From assembly GCF_030269485.1 (NCBI RefSeq), contig NZ_BSTL01000017.1, forward strand, positions 1 to 64,000: a DNA stretch of 64,000 nt, given 5' to 3'. The notes beneath the pieces were generated by a model. The model was not told the DNA's origin. It worked only from the letters and a program-made list of their open reading frames with translations, and did not search any database. A program made the translations under genes and the position numbers. This DNA comes from Actinoplanes sp. NBRC 103695. Its GTDB lineage: Bacteria > Actinomycetota > Actinomycetes > Mycobacteriales > Micromonosporaceae. Positions 18,069 through 26,455 of this stretch are shown piece by piece. Within the stretch, counting starts at the first letter, position 1, and every line of letters starts with the position of its first letter.

Positions 18069-18904
18069 CGGGAGACTGTAACGGTCGCCGGGGACACCCG
18101 CGTGCGGCGGCCGCGCGGGGCCACGATGTTCCCGCGGCGGGCCGCCAGCCAGAGGAAGACGACCGTCAGGATGACGCCGGCGGCCACCGTGTAGACGCTG
18201 CCCTCGGGCCCGAACGAGCCGCCGGTGATCAGGTCCGGTCCGGTCAGGGTGGTGTCGAGCAGGCCCTTCGAGTCGCCGTTGCCGGAGACCACCGCGCTGA
18301 AGATGCCGCCGAGGGCGAAGTTCCAGCCGAAGTGCAGGCCGATCGTGACCCACAGGCTGCGGGTGGCCGCGTAGCAGGTGGCGAGCATGAAACCGGCCTC
18401 GATGGCGATCGCGGTCGCGCCCCACAGTGTGGCGTCCGGGTTGAGCAGGTGGACACCGCCGAACACGACGCCGCTGACCAGCAGCGCGATCCAGGTGCCG
18501 GTCAGCTTCTCGATCCAGCGGAACAGCACGCCGCGGAAGAGCAGTTCCTCGGTCGTCGCGGCGGCGGCCATGAAGCCGAGGATGCCGACCGCGCCGCTCA
18601 CCGAGCCGATCCCGCCGACGTGGAAGTCGCCGAGGAACCAGATGTTGGCGATGACCGCGCCGAACATCGCGAGGCCGATCAGCACGCCCCGGGTGAGGCC
18701 GCCGGCGGCGCCGGACCGGGCGAGTTCGGTGACCTCGCGCTTCTCGGTACGCCGGACGATCCAGGCGTACACCAGAAGGGCGAGCGCCGCGGCGACCAGC
18801 CCGCCGGCCAGGGTGAGCCAGTCGTTGCCCTGCACCGCGGCGACGGCCTGCCCGCCGGCGAAGGCGATCGCGGCGACCGCCACGAGCTGGAGGATGAAAC
18901 GCAT
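18065..18904 (-). CDS. CPBP-family intramembrane glutamic endopeptidase
   Basis: A 279-residue polytopic membrane protein with the CPBP (Rce1/Abi) signature. The Glu-Glu pair and Arg lie in ATTEELLFRGVLFRW and the downstream His/Asn in GLHFGWNFALGG, all within membrane helices. Such proteases cleave membrane substrates or protect against bacteriocins. Its stop overlaps the start of a sensor kinase by four bases, which suggests it processes or modulates that sensor (inference). A gap of 51 bp separates it from the methyltransferase gene upstream. Confidence 0.88.
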   Translation of the reverse strand: MRFILQLVAVAAIAFAGGQAVAAVQGNDWLTLAGGLVAAALALLVYAWIVRRTEKREVTELARSGAAGGLTRGVLIGLAMFGAVIANIWFLGDFHVGGIGSVSGAVGILGFMAAAATTEELLFRGVLFRWIEKLTGTWIALLVSGVVFGGVHLLNPDATLWGATAIAIEAGFMLATCYAATRSLWVTIGLHFGWNFALGGIFSAVVSGNGDSKGLLDTTLTGPDLITGGSFGPEGSVYTVAAGVILTVVFLWLAARRGNIVAPRGRRTRVSPATVTVSR

Positions 18905-18955
18905 GATTGCTCCTTCGCGAGGGCCGCGGCGGGAGCACCGCGGCTGGAAAGAACG

Positions 18956-20128
18956 CTAGGGATCTATGCGCCGCGAAACGTCACCGTGGGGTGGACACTC
19001 GTCTGTAGCTCGCTCGGGGGACACGACCAGCTGACACACGTCGAGGTAACCGGCGGTGAACCCAGCCTCACAGAAGGCGAGGTAGTAGTTCCAGGTCCGA
19101 TCAAAGGCTGCCGCGGTACGCCAGCGGCGAAGCGTCTCGGCGTAGTGCCACGACCCGAAGTCGAAGCGCTCCACCACGGTCGCCCCGGCGTCGGTGAACG
19201 CCGACGTGATCGCCTCGGCCGACGGGATCAGACCGCCGGGGAAGATGTACTTCTGGATCCACGTGTACGTGTCGATCGTCGCGAGCATCCGGTCATGGCC
19301 GGTGGTGATCATCTGGATGCCGGCGCGCCCGCCCGGCCGCAGGTGGCCGAGCACCGCCGCGGCGAAGGCGGGCCACCAGTCGTACCCGACGGCCTCGATC
19401 ATCTCGACGCTGACCACCGCGTCGAAGCCGCCGGGGACCGCCTCGATCGCGCGGTAGTCGCAGAGCCGGACCTCCACCCGGTCGGCGACCCCCGCCGCCG
19501 CGATCCGTTGCAGGGCCAGCGAACGCTGCCGCGGGGCGAGCGTCACGCTGACCACGTGAGCGCCCCGGCGCGCGGCCCGGACGGCCAGCTCACCCCACCC
19601 GGTGCCGATCTCCAGCACCCGGCTGCCCGCACCCACCCCGGTGACGTCCAGCAGCCGGTCGATCTTGCGGTGCTGCGCCGCGGTCAGGTCGTCGTCGCGG
19701 GCTTCGAAGAGTGCCGACGAGTACGTCATGGACGAGTCCAGGAACGACGCGAACATCTCGTTGGACAGGTCGTAGTGCCGTTCCGCGTTGCTGCGTGCGG
19801 CGCCGGGCGCGCCCTCCTCGGCTTGCGGTGGCCGCACCCGCCGCAGCCGCCACACCTGCTTCTGCACCCGCGGCGCGATCCCGGCGAGCCCGGTGGCGAT
19901 GGCCGTGAGCACGCCGGGCAGGTCGTCGCTGTCCCAGTCGCCGGCCTGGTAGGCCTCGCCGAACCCGATCTCCCCGGCCGCGCCCAGCCGCCGGTACAGC
20001 TCGCGTGGCCGCCGCACCACCAGGGTCGGTCCGGGCGCGCCGGTCACGCTCTTCCGTGGGTACGCGACGCGCAACCGTATCCGCCGCGTGAGCAGCCGGA
20101 AGAGCAACCCGGCCAGCGCGGTGCGCAT
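18956..20128 (-). CDS. Cyclopropane-fatty-acid-phospholipid synthase-like SAM methyltransferase
   Basis: The 390-residue enzyme has the CFA-synthase layout: a basic N-terminal lipid-contacting region, then a class I methyltransferase fold with the SAM motif VLEIGTGWGELA and the family blocks VEMIEAVG, YTWIQKYIFPGG and HYAETLRRW. These blocks correspond to the Glu, His and Tyr residues that bind bicarbonate in characterised enzymes. It would transfer a methylene or methyl group to unsaturated membrane acyl chains. ATG 20128 overlaps the stop of the upstream sensor kinase (ATGA), so membrane-lipid modification is directly coupled to that two-component system. A methyl-branching rather than cyclopropanating role is possible. 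Confidence 0.87.
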   Translation of the reverse strand: MRTALAGLLFRLLTRRIRLRVAYPRKSVTGAPGPTLVVRRPRELYRRLGAAGEIGFGEAYQAGDWDSDDLPGVLTAIATGLAGIAPRVQKQVWRLRRVRPPQAEEGAPGAARSNAERHYDLSNEMFASFLDSSMTYSSALFEARDDDLTAAQHRKIDRLLDVTGVGAGSRVLEIGTGWGELAVRAARRGAHVVSVTLAPRQRSLALQRIAAAGVADRVEVRLCDYRAIEAVPGGFDAVVSVEMIEAVGYDWWPAFAAAVLGHLRPGGRAGIQMITTGHDRMLATIDTYTWIQKYIFPGGLIPSAEAITSAFTDAGATVVERFDFGSWHYAETLRRWRTAAAFDRTWNYYLAFCEAGFTAGYLDVCQLVVSPERATDECPPHGDVSRRIDP

Positions 20129-21861
20129 CAGGCGGGCAGGTCGACGCGGAAGGTGGCGCCGTCGCCGGGAACGCTCGTGGCCGTGATGTCGCCGCCGTGG
20201 GCCCGGGCGAGCTGGCGGGCGATCGACAGGCCCAGCCCGCTGCCGCCGGTGGCCCGGCTGCGCGAGCTGTCCGCACGCCAGAACCGGTCGAAGACCCGGG
20301 GCAGGTCCTCGGGCGAGATACCGGTCCCGGTGTCGGCGACCGTGATGATCAGGCGGTCGCCGGTGACCTCGGCGTGAATCGTCACCAGGCCGTCCGGCGG
20401 GGTGTGGCGCAGGGCGTTGGAGACCAGGTTGCCGACCATCTGGCGCAGACGCACCGGATCGACGTACGCCATCAGATCGGGGTCCGCGAGAACCCGCACA
20501 CCGGGCCGGCCCAGGAGCAGGTCCCGGACGTAGGTCTCCTCGCGGTGCACGCGCAGGCTGCCCGCGTCGGCCGCGGCGAGGTCGCGCAGGTCGTCGACCA
20601 CGTGATGGAGCAGGATCGACTCCTCCACGAGCAGGTCGACGACCTCGGCGTCCAGGTCGAGGTCGCCGTCGCGGGCGGACTCCAGCCAGGTCCGGATGGT
20701 GGTCAGCGGGGTACGCAGCTCGTGCGCGATGTCGTTGACCATGGCCTGGCGCTGCCGTTCGAGGTCGGCGCGGCGGTCCGAGAGGTCGTTGAACGCCGTG
20801 GCCAGGTGGCCGATCTCGTCGCGGGTGGTGACCGGCACCGCCCCCTGCCGGTCGACGGGCTGGCGGGCGGCCTCGGTCAGCAGCCGCAGCGGGCGGACCA
20901 GGCGGCGGCCGACCACGACGGTCGCGATGACCGCCAGCACGAGCACGATGCCGGTGGTGCCGGCGATCCGCAGCTGGTTGACCGGCGACAGGTCGACCGA
21001 GGGTGCGGGCGCGGTCCGGCCGGTGACGAAGAGCAGGGCCGGCGGCGCGACGTACGGCCGCAGCTGCGCACGCCGGCTGTCGCTGACGCACCGGTCGGCC
21101 TCCTGCTCGCTGTCGTCGTCGGGCGCGTCCAGGTACCGGATCTCGAACAGGGGGGTGAGCGCGTACGCCTGGCCGGCACACCGCTGCACGAGGCGGTTCA
21201 GCTCGGCGAGGGGTTTCTTCTCCGACGCGGCCGGGGCGCCGCCGCGGTCGAGCCGGTCACACGTGGTCGGGACGTACGGCGTGGCGCTGATCCGGCGGAC
21301 GACCGGACGGCCGCTCGGCGTGTCCACGATTTCCGCCGCGACCTCCTCGCCCCGCAGGCACGTCACGTAGGCCAGGGCGTCCCGGCGCAGCGAGCGGCGC
21401 TCGTCCTCGGTCAGCCGGTACGGGCCGACCGCCCGCGCGTCGATCCGGCCGCCGGTGTTGCGGGCGATGCCCGGGTCCAGGAACAGCGGGTCGACGGTCG
21501 CGGTGGGCACGTCGGACACCAGGGCGGCGTCCAGCGCGCCGTCCGGCGACCCGGCGATCGGCCGGCGGTCCGGGCTGGTCAGGGCGATCCTGGTGCCGGT
21601 CAGCTCGGCCAGCCGGGCGACCTTGGCCTGGGCGCCGTCCCAGGTCTCGTGGGTGGCGGCGTACTCGATCAGGGCGTCGTAGATGTCGGTGTCCGCGGAC
21701 AGCGTGCGGCTCTGTTCCTGGGTGACCGCCTGCTTGGTGAGCTGCATGGTCAGCCAGGCCGTGGCGGCGATCGCGCAGACCGCGATCAGCAGCGAGGTGG
21801 CCAGCAGGCGGACGAGCAGGCTGCGGCGCACCGGCACGGCCCGCGTCCGGGGGCGGGTCAT
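20128..21861 (-). CDS. Membrane sensor histidine kinase (HAMP, HisKA)
   Basis: The 577-residue kinase has a first transmembrane helix near 15-37, an extracytoplasmic sensor region of about 300 residues containing several cysteines, a second helix (IVLVLAVIATVVVG), HAMP, a HisKA dimerisation domain with NDIAHELRTPLTTIRTW, and HATPase_c with a DTGTGISPEDLPRVFDRFWR G box. The start ATG overlaps the regulator stop (ATGA) and its own stop overlaps the methyltransferase start. It is therefore the middle gene of a tight regulator-kinase-methyltransferase unit, likely an envelope-stress or membrane-state sensor (inference). Confidence 0.92.
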   Translation of the reverse strand: MTRPRTRAVPVRRSLLVRLLATSLLIAVCAIAATAWLTMQLTKQAVTQEQSRTLSADTDIYDALIEYAATHETWDGAQAKVARLAELTGTRIALTSPDRRPIAGSPDGALDAALVSDVPTATVDPLFLDPGIARNTGGRIDARAVGPYRLTEDERRSLRRDALAYVTCLRGEEVAAEIVDTPSGRPVVRRISATPYVPTTCDRLDRGGAPAASEKKPLAELNRLVQRCAGQAYALTPLFEIRYLDAPDDDSEQEADRCVSDSRRAQLRPYVAPPALLFVTGRTAPAPSVDLSPVNQLRIAGTTGIVLVLAVIATVVVGRRLVRPLRLLTEAARQPVDRQGAVPVTTRDEIGHLATAFNDLSDRRADLERQRQAMVNDIAHELRTPLTTIRTWLESARDGDLDLDAEVVDLLVEESILLHHVVDDLRDLAAADAGSLRVHREETYVRDLLLGRPGVRVLADPDLMAYVDPVRLRQMVGNLVSNALRHTPPDGLVTIHAEVTGDRLIITVADTGTGISPEDLPRVFDRFWRADSSRSRATGGSGLGLSIARQLARAHGGDITATSVPGDGATFRVDLPA

Positions 21862-22547
21862 CCGGCGACCAGCTTGTAGCCGACGCCGTACACCGTGAGC
21901 AGGTGGACCGGCCGGCGCGGGTTCGGCTCGATCTTGCGGCGCAGGTTGGAGACGTGGGTGTCGATGGTCCGTTCCACCGAGTCCCGGTCGTATCCGCTGG
22001 TCTCCTGCAGGAGCACCGCCCGACTGAAGACGCGCTCGGGCTGCCGCATCATCGCCACCACGATCGCGAACTCGTCGGGCGTGCACTCGATCGGCAGATC
22101 GCCGACCGACACGAGGCGGCGGGGCAGGTCGGCCGTGATCGGCCCGACCCGCAGCACGTCCCGGTCGGCCGGTCGCTGAGCGCGCTCGAAGCGCCGCAGC
22201 AGCGCCTGGATGCGGGCGAGCAGCTCACGCGGCCGGTACGGCTTGGTCAGGTAGTCGTCGGCGCCGCGCTCGAGGCCGCGCAGCAGGTCGTCCTCGCCGG
22301 CCCGCGCGGTCAGCATCAGGACCGGGACGGCCGACTCCCGGCGCAGCACCTCGCACAGGTCGAGCCCGTCCATCCCGGGCATCATCACGTCGAGCAGCAG
22401 CAGGTCCGGGCCCAGCCTGCGGGTACGGTCGAGCGCGGTCGGCCCGTCGTGCGTGATCGTCGTGCGGTAACCGGCCGACTCCAGATAGCGACGCAGGACC
22501 TCGGCATGCTTGCGGTCGTCCTCGGCGATGAGTACGTGTGCGGGCAC
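21858..22547 (-). CDS. OmpR/PhoB-family response regulator
   Basis: A 229-residue regulator: receiver domain (LIAEDDRKHAEVLRRYLE, phospho-acceptor in LLLLDVMMPGMDG, Lys in YLTKPYRPRELLARI) and a winged-helix DNA-binding domain (about 130-228) ending VHLLTVYGVGYKLV. I place the start at GTG 22547, where the receiver fold begins; ATG 22634 would add 29 residues without domain content. It heads the minus-strand run of six genes and is divergent from a small lipoprotein gene across about 105 bp, which probably holds promoters for both. Confidence 0.92.
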   Translation of the reverse strand: MPAHVLIAEDDRKHAEVLRRYLESAGYRTTITHDGPTALDRTRRLGPDLLLLDVMMPGMDGLDLCEVLRRESAVPVLMLTARAGEDDLLRGLERGADDYLTKPYRPRELLARIQALLRRFERAQRPADRDVLRVGPITADLPRRLVSVGDLPIECTPDEFAIVVAMMRQPERVFSRAVLLQETSGYDRDSVERTIDTHVSNLRRKIEPNPRRPVHLLTVYGVGYKLVAG

Positions 22548-22652
22548 GGCGCCGACTATAGGACGCCGGTCACGAGGAACCGGCCGTCCCGACAAGTTCC
22601 TGTAGATCACCCAGCATTCTCGTCGGCAGGCCATCCCCGGAAGGAACCCACG

Positions 22653-23210
22653 ATGAACGCACGCATCACCGGCGCGGTCCTGGCCGTCGTCCTCGGCGCC
22701 CTGCTGACCGGATGCGGCGCCGCCGACGACGACAAGGGCGACGGCGACGACGTCGCGACCCTGGTGAGCGTGAAGCCTCCGCAGCCGAGCGCCTCCCCGG
22801 CGCCGCCGGAGGAACGTCCCCTGGTGCGCACCGACACCTCCGACGAGGAGGAGCAGCGCATGTACGACGCGTACCAGTCATGTCTGGAGAAGAACGGCGT
22901 CCCCGGCCGCAAGGGGACCGGCGCAGCGGGCGGGGCGCCGAAGGCAGCCCCCGCCGACCCGGGCCTCGAGGCCAAGTACCGCAAGGCCGAGAAGGCGTGC
23001 GTCGGCAAGGAGCCCGAGCAGGTCTGGGAGCGGGCCAAACGGATGGACCCGCTGTACGCCGACAAGCTGCGCGACTGGGTGACCTGCATCCGCTCGCACG
23101 GCATCGACGCCTGGGAGAGCGACGGCTTCCTGGCCTTCGAGAGCCTGCCGCCGGAGAACCAGATGAAGAAGGTCGACGAGTGCCAGGACAAGGCCTTCGG
23201 CAAGGGTTAG
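22653..23210 (+). CDS. Small secreted lipoprotein of unknown function
   Basis: A 185-residue protein with a lipoprotein signal (ARITGAVLAVVLGALLTGCG; the Cys at about residue 21 is the lipidation site). An Asp-rich and Pro-rich spacer follows, then a compact domain with four cysteines (YQSCLEKNG, KACVGKEP, WVTCIRSHG, VDECQDKAF) that could form two disulfides. I do not recognise the family. It is divergent from the OmpR-type regulator gene and could be its target or an accessory sensor. A GGAAGG sequence ten bases before the ATG supports the start. Confidence 0.75.
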   Translation: MNARITGAVLAVVLGALLTGCGAADDDKGDGDDVATLVSVKPPQPSASPAPPEERPLVRTDTSDEEEQRMYDAYQSCLEKNGVPGRKGTGAAGGAPKAAPADPGLEAKYRKAEKACVGKEPEQVWERAKRMDPLYADKLRDWVTCIRSHGIDAWESDGFLAFESLPPENQMKKVDECQDKAFGKG

Positions 23211-23338
23211 GACCCCGATCGCGGGGGTAGGGAGACTGCCATCGGTCAAGAAGGCGCCGAGCGACGTTCCACAGTCGCGGGCCCGGCGCTGACCGCATGA
23301 AGGTGTGCACCGGACCGCGCGTTCGGGAGGAGACACCT

Positions 23339-24130
23339 TTGTCCACAGCTACCCACCATCTTTCGCATGCCACCGCCACGGCGGACGCGCGGGCGGCCGA
23401 GCTTGTCGCACGGGTGGCGGCCCTGCCGGCCGATCACCCCGACCGGCCCGCCCTGCGCGAACGGGCGATCGAGGCCTGGATGCCGATGGCCAAGCGCCTC
23501 ACCCGCCGCTACGCCAACCGGGGCGAGTCCTTCGACGACCTGCTCCAGACGGCGGCGATCGGCCTGATCAAGGCGGTCGACGGCTACGACGCGGACCGCG
23601 GGGTCGAATTCGTCGGCTACGCGATCCCGACGATCCTCGGCGAGGTCAAGCGATACTTCCGCGACAAGGCCTGGACGATGCGGATCCCGCGCCGCCTGCA
23701 GGAGCTGCGCCTGTCGATCTCGGCCGCGCAGAACCAGCTCGGCGGCGACCTGCAGAGGGCGCCGACGGTCGCCGACGTCGCGTCCCACCTGGGCGTCTCC
23801 GAGGAGGAGGTGCTCGAGGCGATGGAGGCCGGCCACGCCTACCGGGCCGTCTCGCTCTCCGCGCCGATGGGTGACAGCGAGGAGTCGTCGATCAGCGACA
23901 CCCTCGGGTTCGAGGAGCACGGGTACGCCATGGCGGAACTGAGCGTCACCCTGCCATCGGCGCTGGCCGCCCTGCCGGAGCGGGAGCAGCACATCGTGGT
24001 GTCGTACTTCTACGGCAACAAGACACAGGCGGTGATCGCGGCGGAGCTGGGCATCTCCCAGATGCACGTCTCCCGGCTGCTCACCCGGGCGCTCAAGCAG
24101 CTCCGGGAGCAGTTGTCCGACGTGTCCTGA
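23339..24130 (+). CDS. SigB/SigF/SigG-family RNA polymerase sigma factor
   Basis: This 263-residue group 3 sigma factor has region 2 (YANRGESFDDLLQTAAIGLIKAVDGYD, FVGYAIPTILGEVKRYFRD), region 3 (APTVADVASHLGVSEEEVLEA) and region 4 (ALPEREQHIVVSYFYG, helix-turn-helix with QAVIAAELGISQMHVSRLLTRAL). In actinobacteria such factors serve stress response, differentiation or motility and are usually held by anti-sigma factors; none is adjacent. I start at TTG 23339 because GGGAGGAG ends five bases upstream. The in-frame ATG 23297 has no ribosome site and would add 14 residues. An inverted repeat lies after the gene. Confidence 0.9.
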   Translation: MSTATHHLSHATATADARAAELVARVAALPADHPDRPALRERAIEAWMPMAKRLTRRYANRGESFDDLLQTAAIGLIKAVDGYDADRGVEFVGYAIPTILGEVKRYFRDKAWTMRIPRRLQELRLSISAAQNQLGGDLQRAPTVADVASHLGVSEEEVLEAMEAGHAYRAVSLSAPMGDSEESSISDTLGFEEHGYAMAELSVTLPSALAALPEREQHIVVSYFYGNKTQAVIAAELGISQMHVSRLLTRALKQLREQLSDVS

Positions 24131-24140
24131 CCGCCCCCGC

Positions 24141-24180
24141 GGGAAGGTGGCCGCCGTGCCGATCCGGCGAGCCACCTCCC
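24141..24180 (+). terminator. Inverted repeat after the sigma-factor gene
   Basis: Arms GGGAAGGTGGC (24141-24151) and GCCACCTCCC (24171-24180) pair with one bulge, 11 bp after the stop codon. There is no U tract, so this is a probable but not certain terminator. Confidence 0.5.
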
Positions 24181-24289
24181 GCAGCGTGCATCCCGCGTTG
24201 CTCGCCGTCACGGTCGACGAGGTGCTGGAGGCTTGCAGCTTGCTGCCATCCGATCCCGGCCGCGCCGCGATCCCGCCACCCTGAGGCAC

Positions 24290-24748
24290 ATGAGAAACTC
24301 CGGGGGCGTCCTGACACTTGCGGTCGTGCTGGCGATCGGCAGCACCACCGGCTGCGACTCGGTGTCCGGCACCCCGCCCGAGCACGCCGGCAGCTATGCG
24401 CCTTCCGCGTCGCCCTCGCCGTCCGCCGACCCGCAGCGGCTCGCCGTCTGCGACGAGGCCCAGAACCGTGCCGCCGACGGCATCGCCGTCATCAACGAGT
24501 ACGGCGACGCCGCCCCGGCCGACGTCGACTTCGCCCGGGTGCAGAAGACCTTCAACGAGATGATGGCGGTCCAGAAGAAGATGCCGCCGGCCCTCGGCAG
24601 CCGCTACAGCGGCCTCACCTCCGCCGTCGCCCAGATCGTGCTCGCCACGATCGCCAGACAGCCGGCCGGCGTCACGACGACCGGCCTGCGCGAGACGACC
24701 CTGCTGTTCGTCGCCGAGTGCCAGCAGTGGGCGGAGACCCCCGAGTAG
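24290..24748 (+). CDS. Small lipoprotein, unknown function
   Basis: The 152-residue product begins with a lipoprotein signal peptide (GVLTLAVVLAIGSTTGCD; Cys near residue 22) and a Ser/Pro-rich spacer, then a predicted all-helical domain with one Cys pair (LAVCDEAQNRA and FVAECQQWAE). No family recognised. ATG 24290 has TGAGG four bases upstream. The next gene starts 37 bp after its stop, so the two may be co-transcribed. Confidence 0.72.
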   Translation: MRNSGGVLTLAVVLAIGSTTGCDSVSGTPPEHAGSYAPSASPSPSADPQRLAVCDEAQNRAADGIAVINEYGDAAPADVDFARVQKTFNEMMAVQKKMPPALGSRYSGLTSAVAQIVLATIARQPAGVTTTGLRETTLLFVAECQQWAETPE

Positions 24749-24785
24749 CGTGGACTCCCGGGATCTGCTGGTAGGAGGTCGTGCG

Positions 24786-25406
24786 ATGGGGCCGGCAGGG
24801 GTGCTGCTGGTGTTCGGGCGGGGGGTCGCCCGGGCGGGTGACGCCTGGGAGCTGACCGCGAGCGGGATGGCGCGGGTGGCCGCGGCCGTGCGCTACGTCG
24901 CCGAGCACGCCACGGCCGGGGCGCCGCGCCCGCGGGTCGTGTTCACCGGAGGCTGGCCCGAGGCGAGCGAGGGCGCCGCCCCGCCGCCCGCCGGCGCGCG
25001 CGAAGGCGACCTGATGCTGCGCGCCGCCGTCGCGGCCGGGCTGGGCGACCTCGCCGACCTGTACGCCGAGACCCGCTCCCGCAGCACCCTGGAGAACCTG
25101 GTGCACACCGCCCGCGACGGGCTGCTCGGCGGGCAACCGTACGGACCCGCGTACCCCCTGGGTCTGGTCTCGCACTCCTGGCACCTCCCACGGGTGCGTT
25201 TCCTGGTCGGCAAGGTGCTCGGCCTGCGCGGCGAGGCGCTGGTCGAGGTGCCGGCGACCGGTGGCGAGGAGGACGGCGACCGTGGCCTGCTCCTGGCGGC
25301 CCGGCTCGGCTTCCTCGGCGCCCGGCGCGGCGACACGCTGCTTCGGCGCGAACGGCGGATGGTCGCGATGGCCCGTTTCGCCGGACAGGTGAGGCGACGG
25401 CCCTGA
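24786..25406 (+). CDS. YdcF/SanA/ElyC-family (DUF218) protein
   Basis: A 206-residue soluble DUF218-type domain: beta-strand VLLVFGRGVARAG, an RVVFTGG turn, ETRSRSTLENLVHTA (the conserved E-x-x-S/T-x-x-T/S-x-x-N stretch) and LVSHSWHLPRVRFL with the family His. Relatives act in envelope biogenesis or vancomycin tolerance, but the chemistry is unsettled. It has no membrane anchor, unlike SanA/ElyC. ATG 24786 has TAGGAGG eight bases upstream; GTG 24750 is rejected. The glycosyltransferase gene follows 18 bp later in probable operon. Confidence 0.8.
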   Translation: MGPAGVLLVFGRGVARAGDAWELTASGMARVAAAVRYVAEHATAGAPRPRVVFTGGWPEASEGAAPPPAGAREGDLMLRAAVAAGLGDLADLYAETRSRSTLENLVHTARDGLLGGQPYGPAYPLGLVSHSWHLPRVRFLVGKVLGLRGEALVEVPATGGEEDGDRGLLLAARLGFLGARRGDTLLRRERRMVAMARFAGQVRRRP

Positions 25407-25424
25407 TCGGGTAGATACCCCGCC

Positions 25425-26132
25425 ATGAACACCCACACCTGGTCGGTCGTCCTGATTCCGGTCTATCGGCCGGGGGAGCGGCTGCCCGCTCTGCTCACCG
25501 AGCTGCTCACCGACGGCCGGGAGCCGTCCGGCGTGGTCATCGTCGACGACGGCAGCGGCCCGGCGGCCGACGCGGTGCTGGCCACCGTGGCCGACCTGGG
25601 CTGCACCGTGCTGCGATGCGCGGCGAACCGGGGAAAGGGAACGGCGCTCAAGACCGGCTTCCGCGAGGTGACGGCCACCCATCCGGGCCGGGACGTGCTG
25701 ACCGCCGACGGCGACGGCCAGCACCGGGCCGCCGACATCCGGGCGGTCGAGGCGCTGACCGGGCGAGGGAACGTCGTGCTCGGCGCCCGCCCGTTCGGCC
25801 GGATGCCGCTGCGCAGCCGGTTCGGCAACGTCGTCACCGACATGCTGTTCCGGGGCGTCACCGGGCGCGCGGTCGCGGACACCCAGACGGGCCTGCGGGC
25901 GTACCCGGCGGACCTGCTCGCCACGCTGGGCGAGGTGCCCGGCGAACGCTTCGAGTACGAGATGAACGTGCTGCTCACGGTGGTCGCGGCCGGCCGGCGG
26001 ATCGAGGAGGTCCCGATCCCGGCCACCTATCTGGACGGCAACGCGAGCTCGCACTTCGGCCGGCTCAGCGATTCCGCCCGCGTCATCGGCTCCCTGGTCC
26101 GCCACGCCGCGACCTCCGGCACGCGCAGGTAA
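25425..26132 (+). CDS. Family 2 glycosyltransferase (dolichol-phosphate-mannose-synthase-like)
   Basis: A 235-residue single-domain GT-A enzyme: VVLIPVYRPG start, GVVIVDDGSG (nucleotide-binding Asp), NRGKGTALKTGF, and the metal-binding DGDGQH motif (DxD) at about 94-99. TQTGLRAYP matches the polyprenyl-phosphate glycosyltransferase block. It lacks membrane helices, so it likely uses a polyprenyl phosphate or other lipid acceptor at the membrane face, for cell-envelope glycans. It probably shares a transcript with the YdcF gene. A repeat-rich gap follows the stop. Confidence 0.85.
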   Translation: MNTHTWSVVLIPVYRPGERLPALLTELLTDGREPSGVVIVDDGSGPAADAVLATVADLGCTVLRCAANRGKGTALKTGFREVTATHPGRDVLTADGDGQHRAADIRAVEALTGRGNVVLGARPFGRMPLRSRFGNVVTDMLFRGVTGRAVADTQTGLRAYPADLLATLGEVPGERFEYEMNVLLTVVAAGRRIEEVPIPATYLDGNASSHFGRLSDSARVIGSLVRHAATSGTRR

Positions 26133-26145
26133 ACCGTTATTGCCG

Positions 26146-26410
26146 CCGCTCGCGGCCGTGGCCGGGCGCGGTCCGGTGGTAGCAGCGGGCGCGGGTGGTA
26201 GGCCAGGCAAGCAGTGGTGGGACAGAGCGGCATCCGGGCCGTAATACCGCTCTGACCCACCACGGTCTCGGCGCGTGGTAGCTCAGAGCGGGCAGCTCAA
26301 GGGATAGCGCCCGGTCCTACCACCGGCCGCCCGGTGCGGGCGGCGTGCAAGGACCGATCCGGCCGTCAACGCCGCAGACGCGCCTCCGGCTACCACTGCC
26401 GTGCCCCGCC
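26146..26410. repeat. Second copy of the palindromic GTGGTAG/CTACCAC intergenic element block
   Basis: The gap 26133-26455 opens with GCCGCTCGCGGCCGT, as also at 9651-9665, then repeats the arrangement of the first block. Element 1 (26214-26263) has arms GTGGTGG/CCACCAC and inner arms GCGGCAT/ATACCGC with the same loop length. Element 2 (26275-26323) has GTGGTAG/CTACCAC. Further CTACCACTGCCGTG and CCACCACTGCCGTG copies follow near 26393-26423. No coding sequence is visible here. Confidence 0.75.
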
Positions 26411-26455
26411 ACCACTGCCGTGCACTGTCGCACAGGGCGGACAGTCCCGAGAGGG

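Noticed and set aside
16929..18938. A single long frame suggesting a 669-residue kinase
   Set aside because: Only the part from GTG 18068 encodes kinase domains; the rest is an out-of-frame reading of the CPBP protease gene caused by high GC content.
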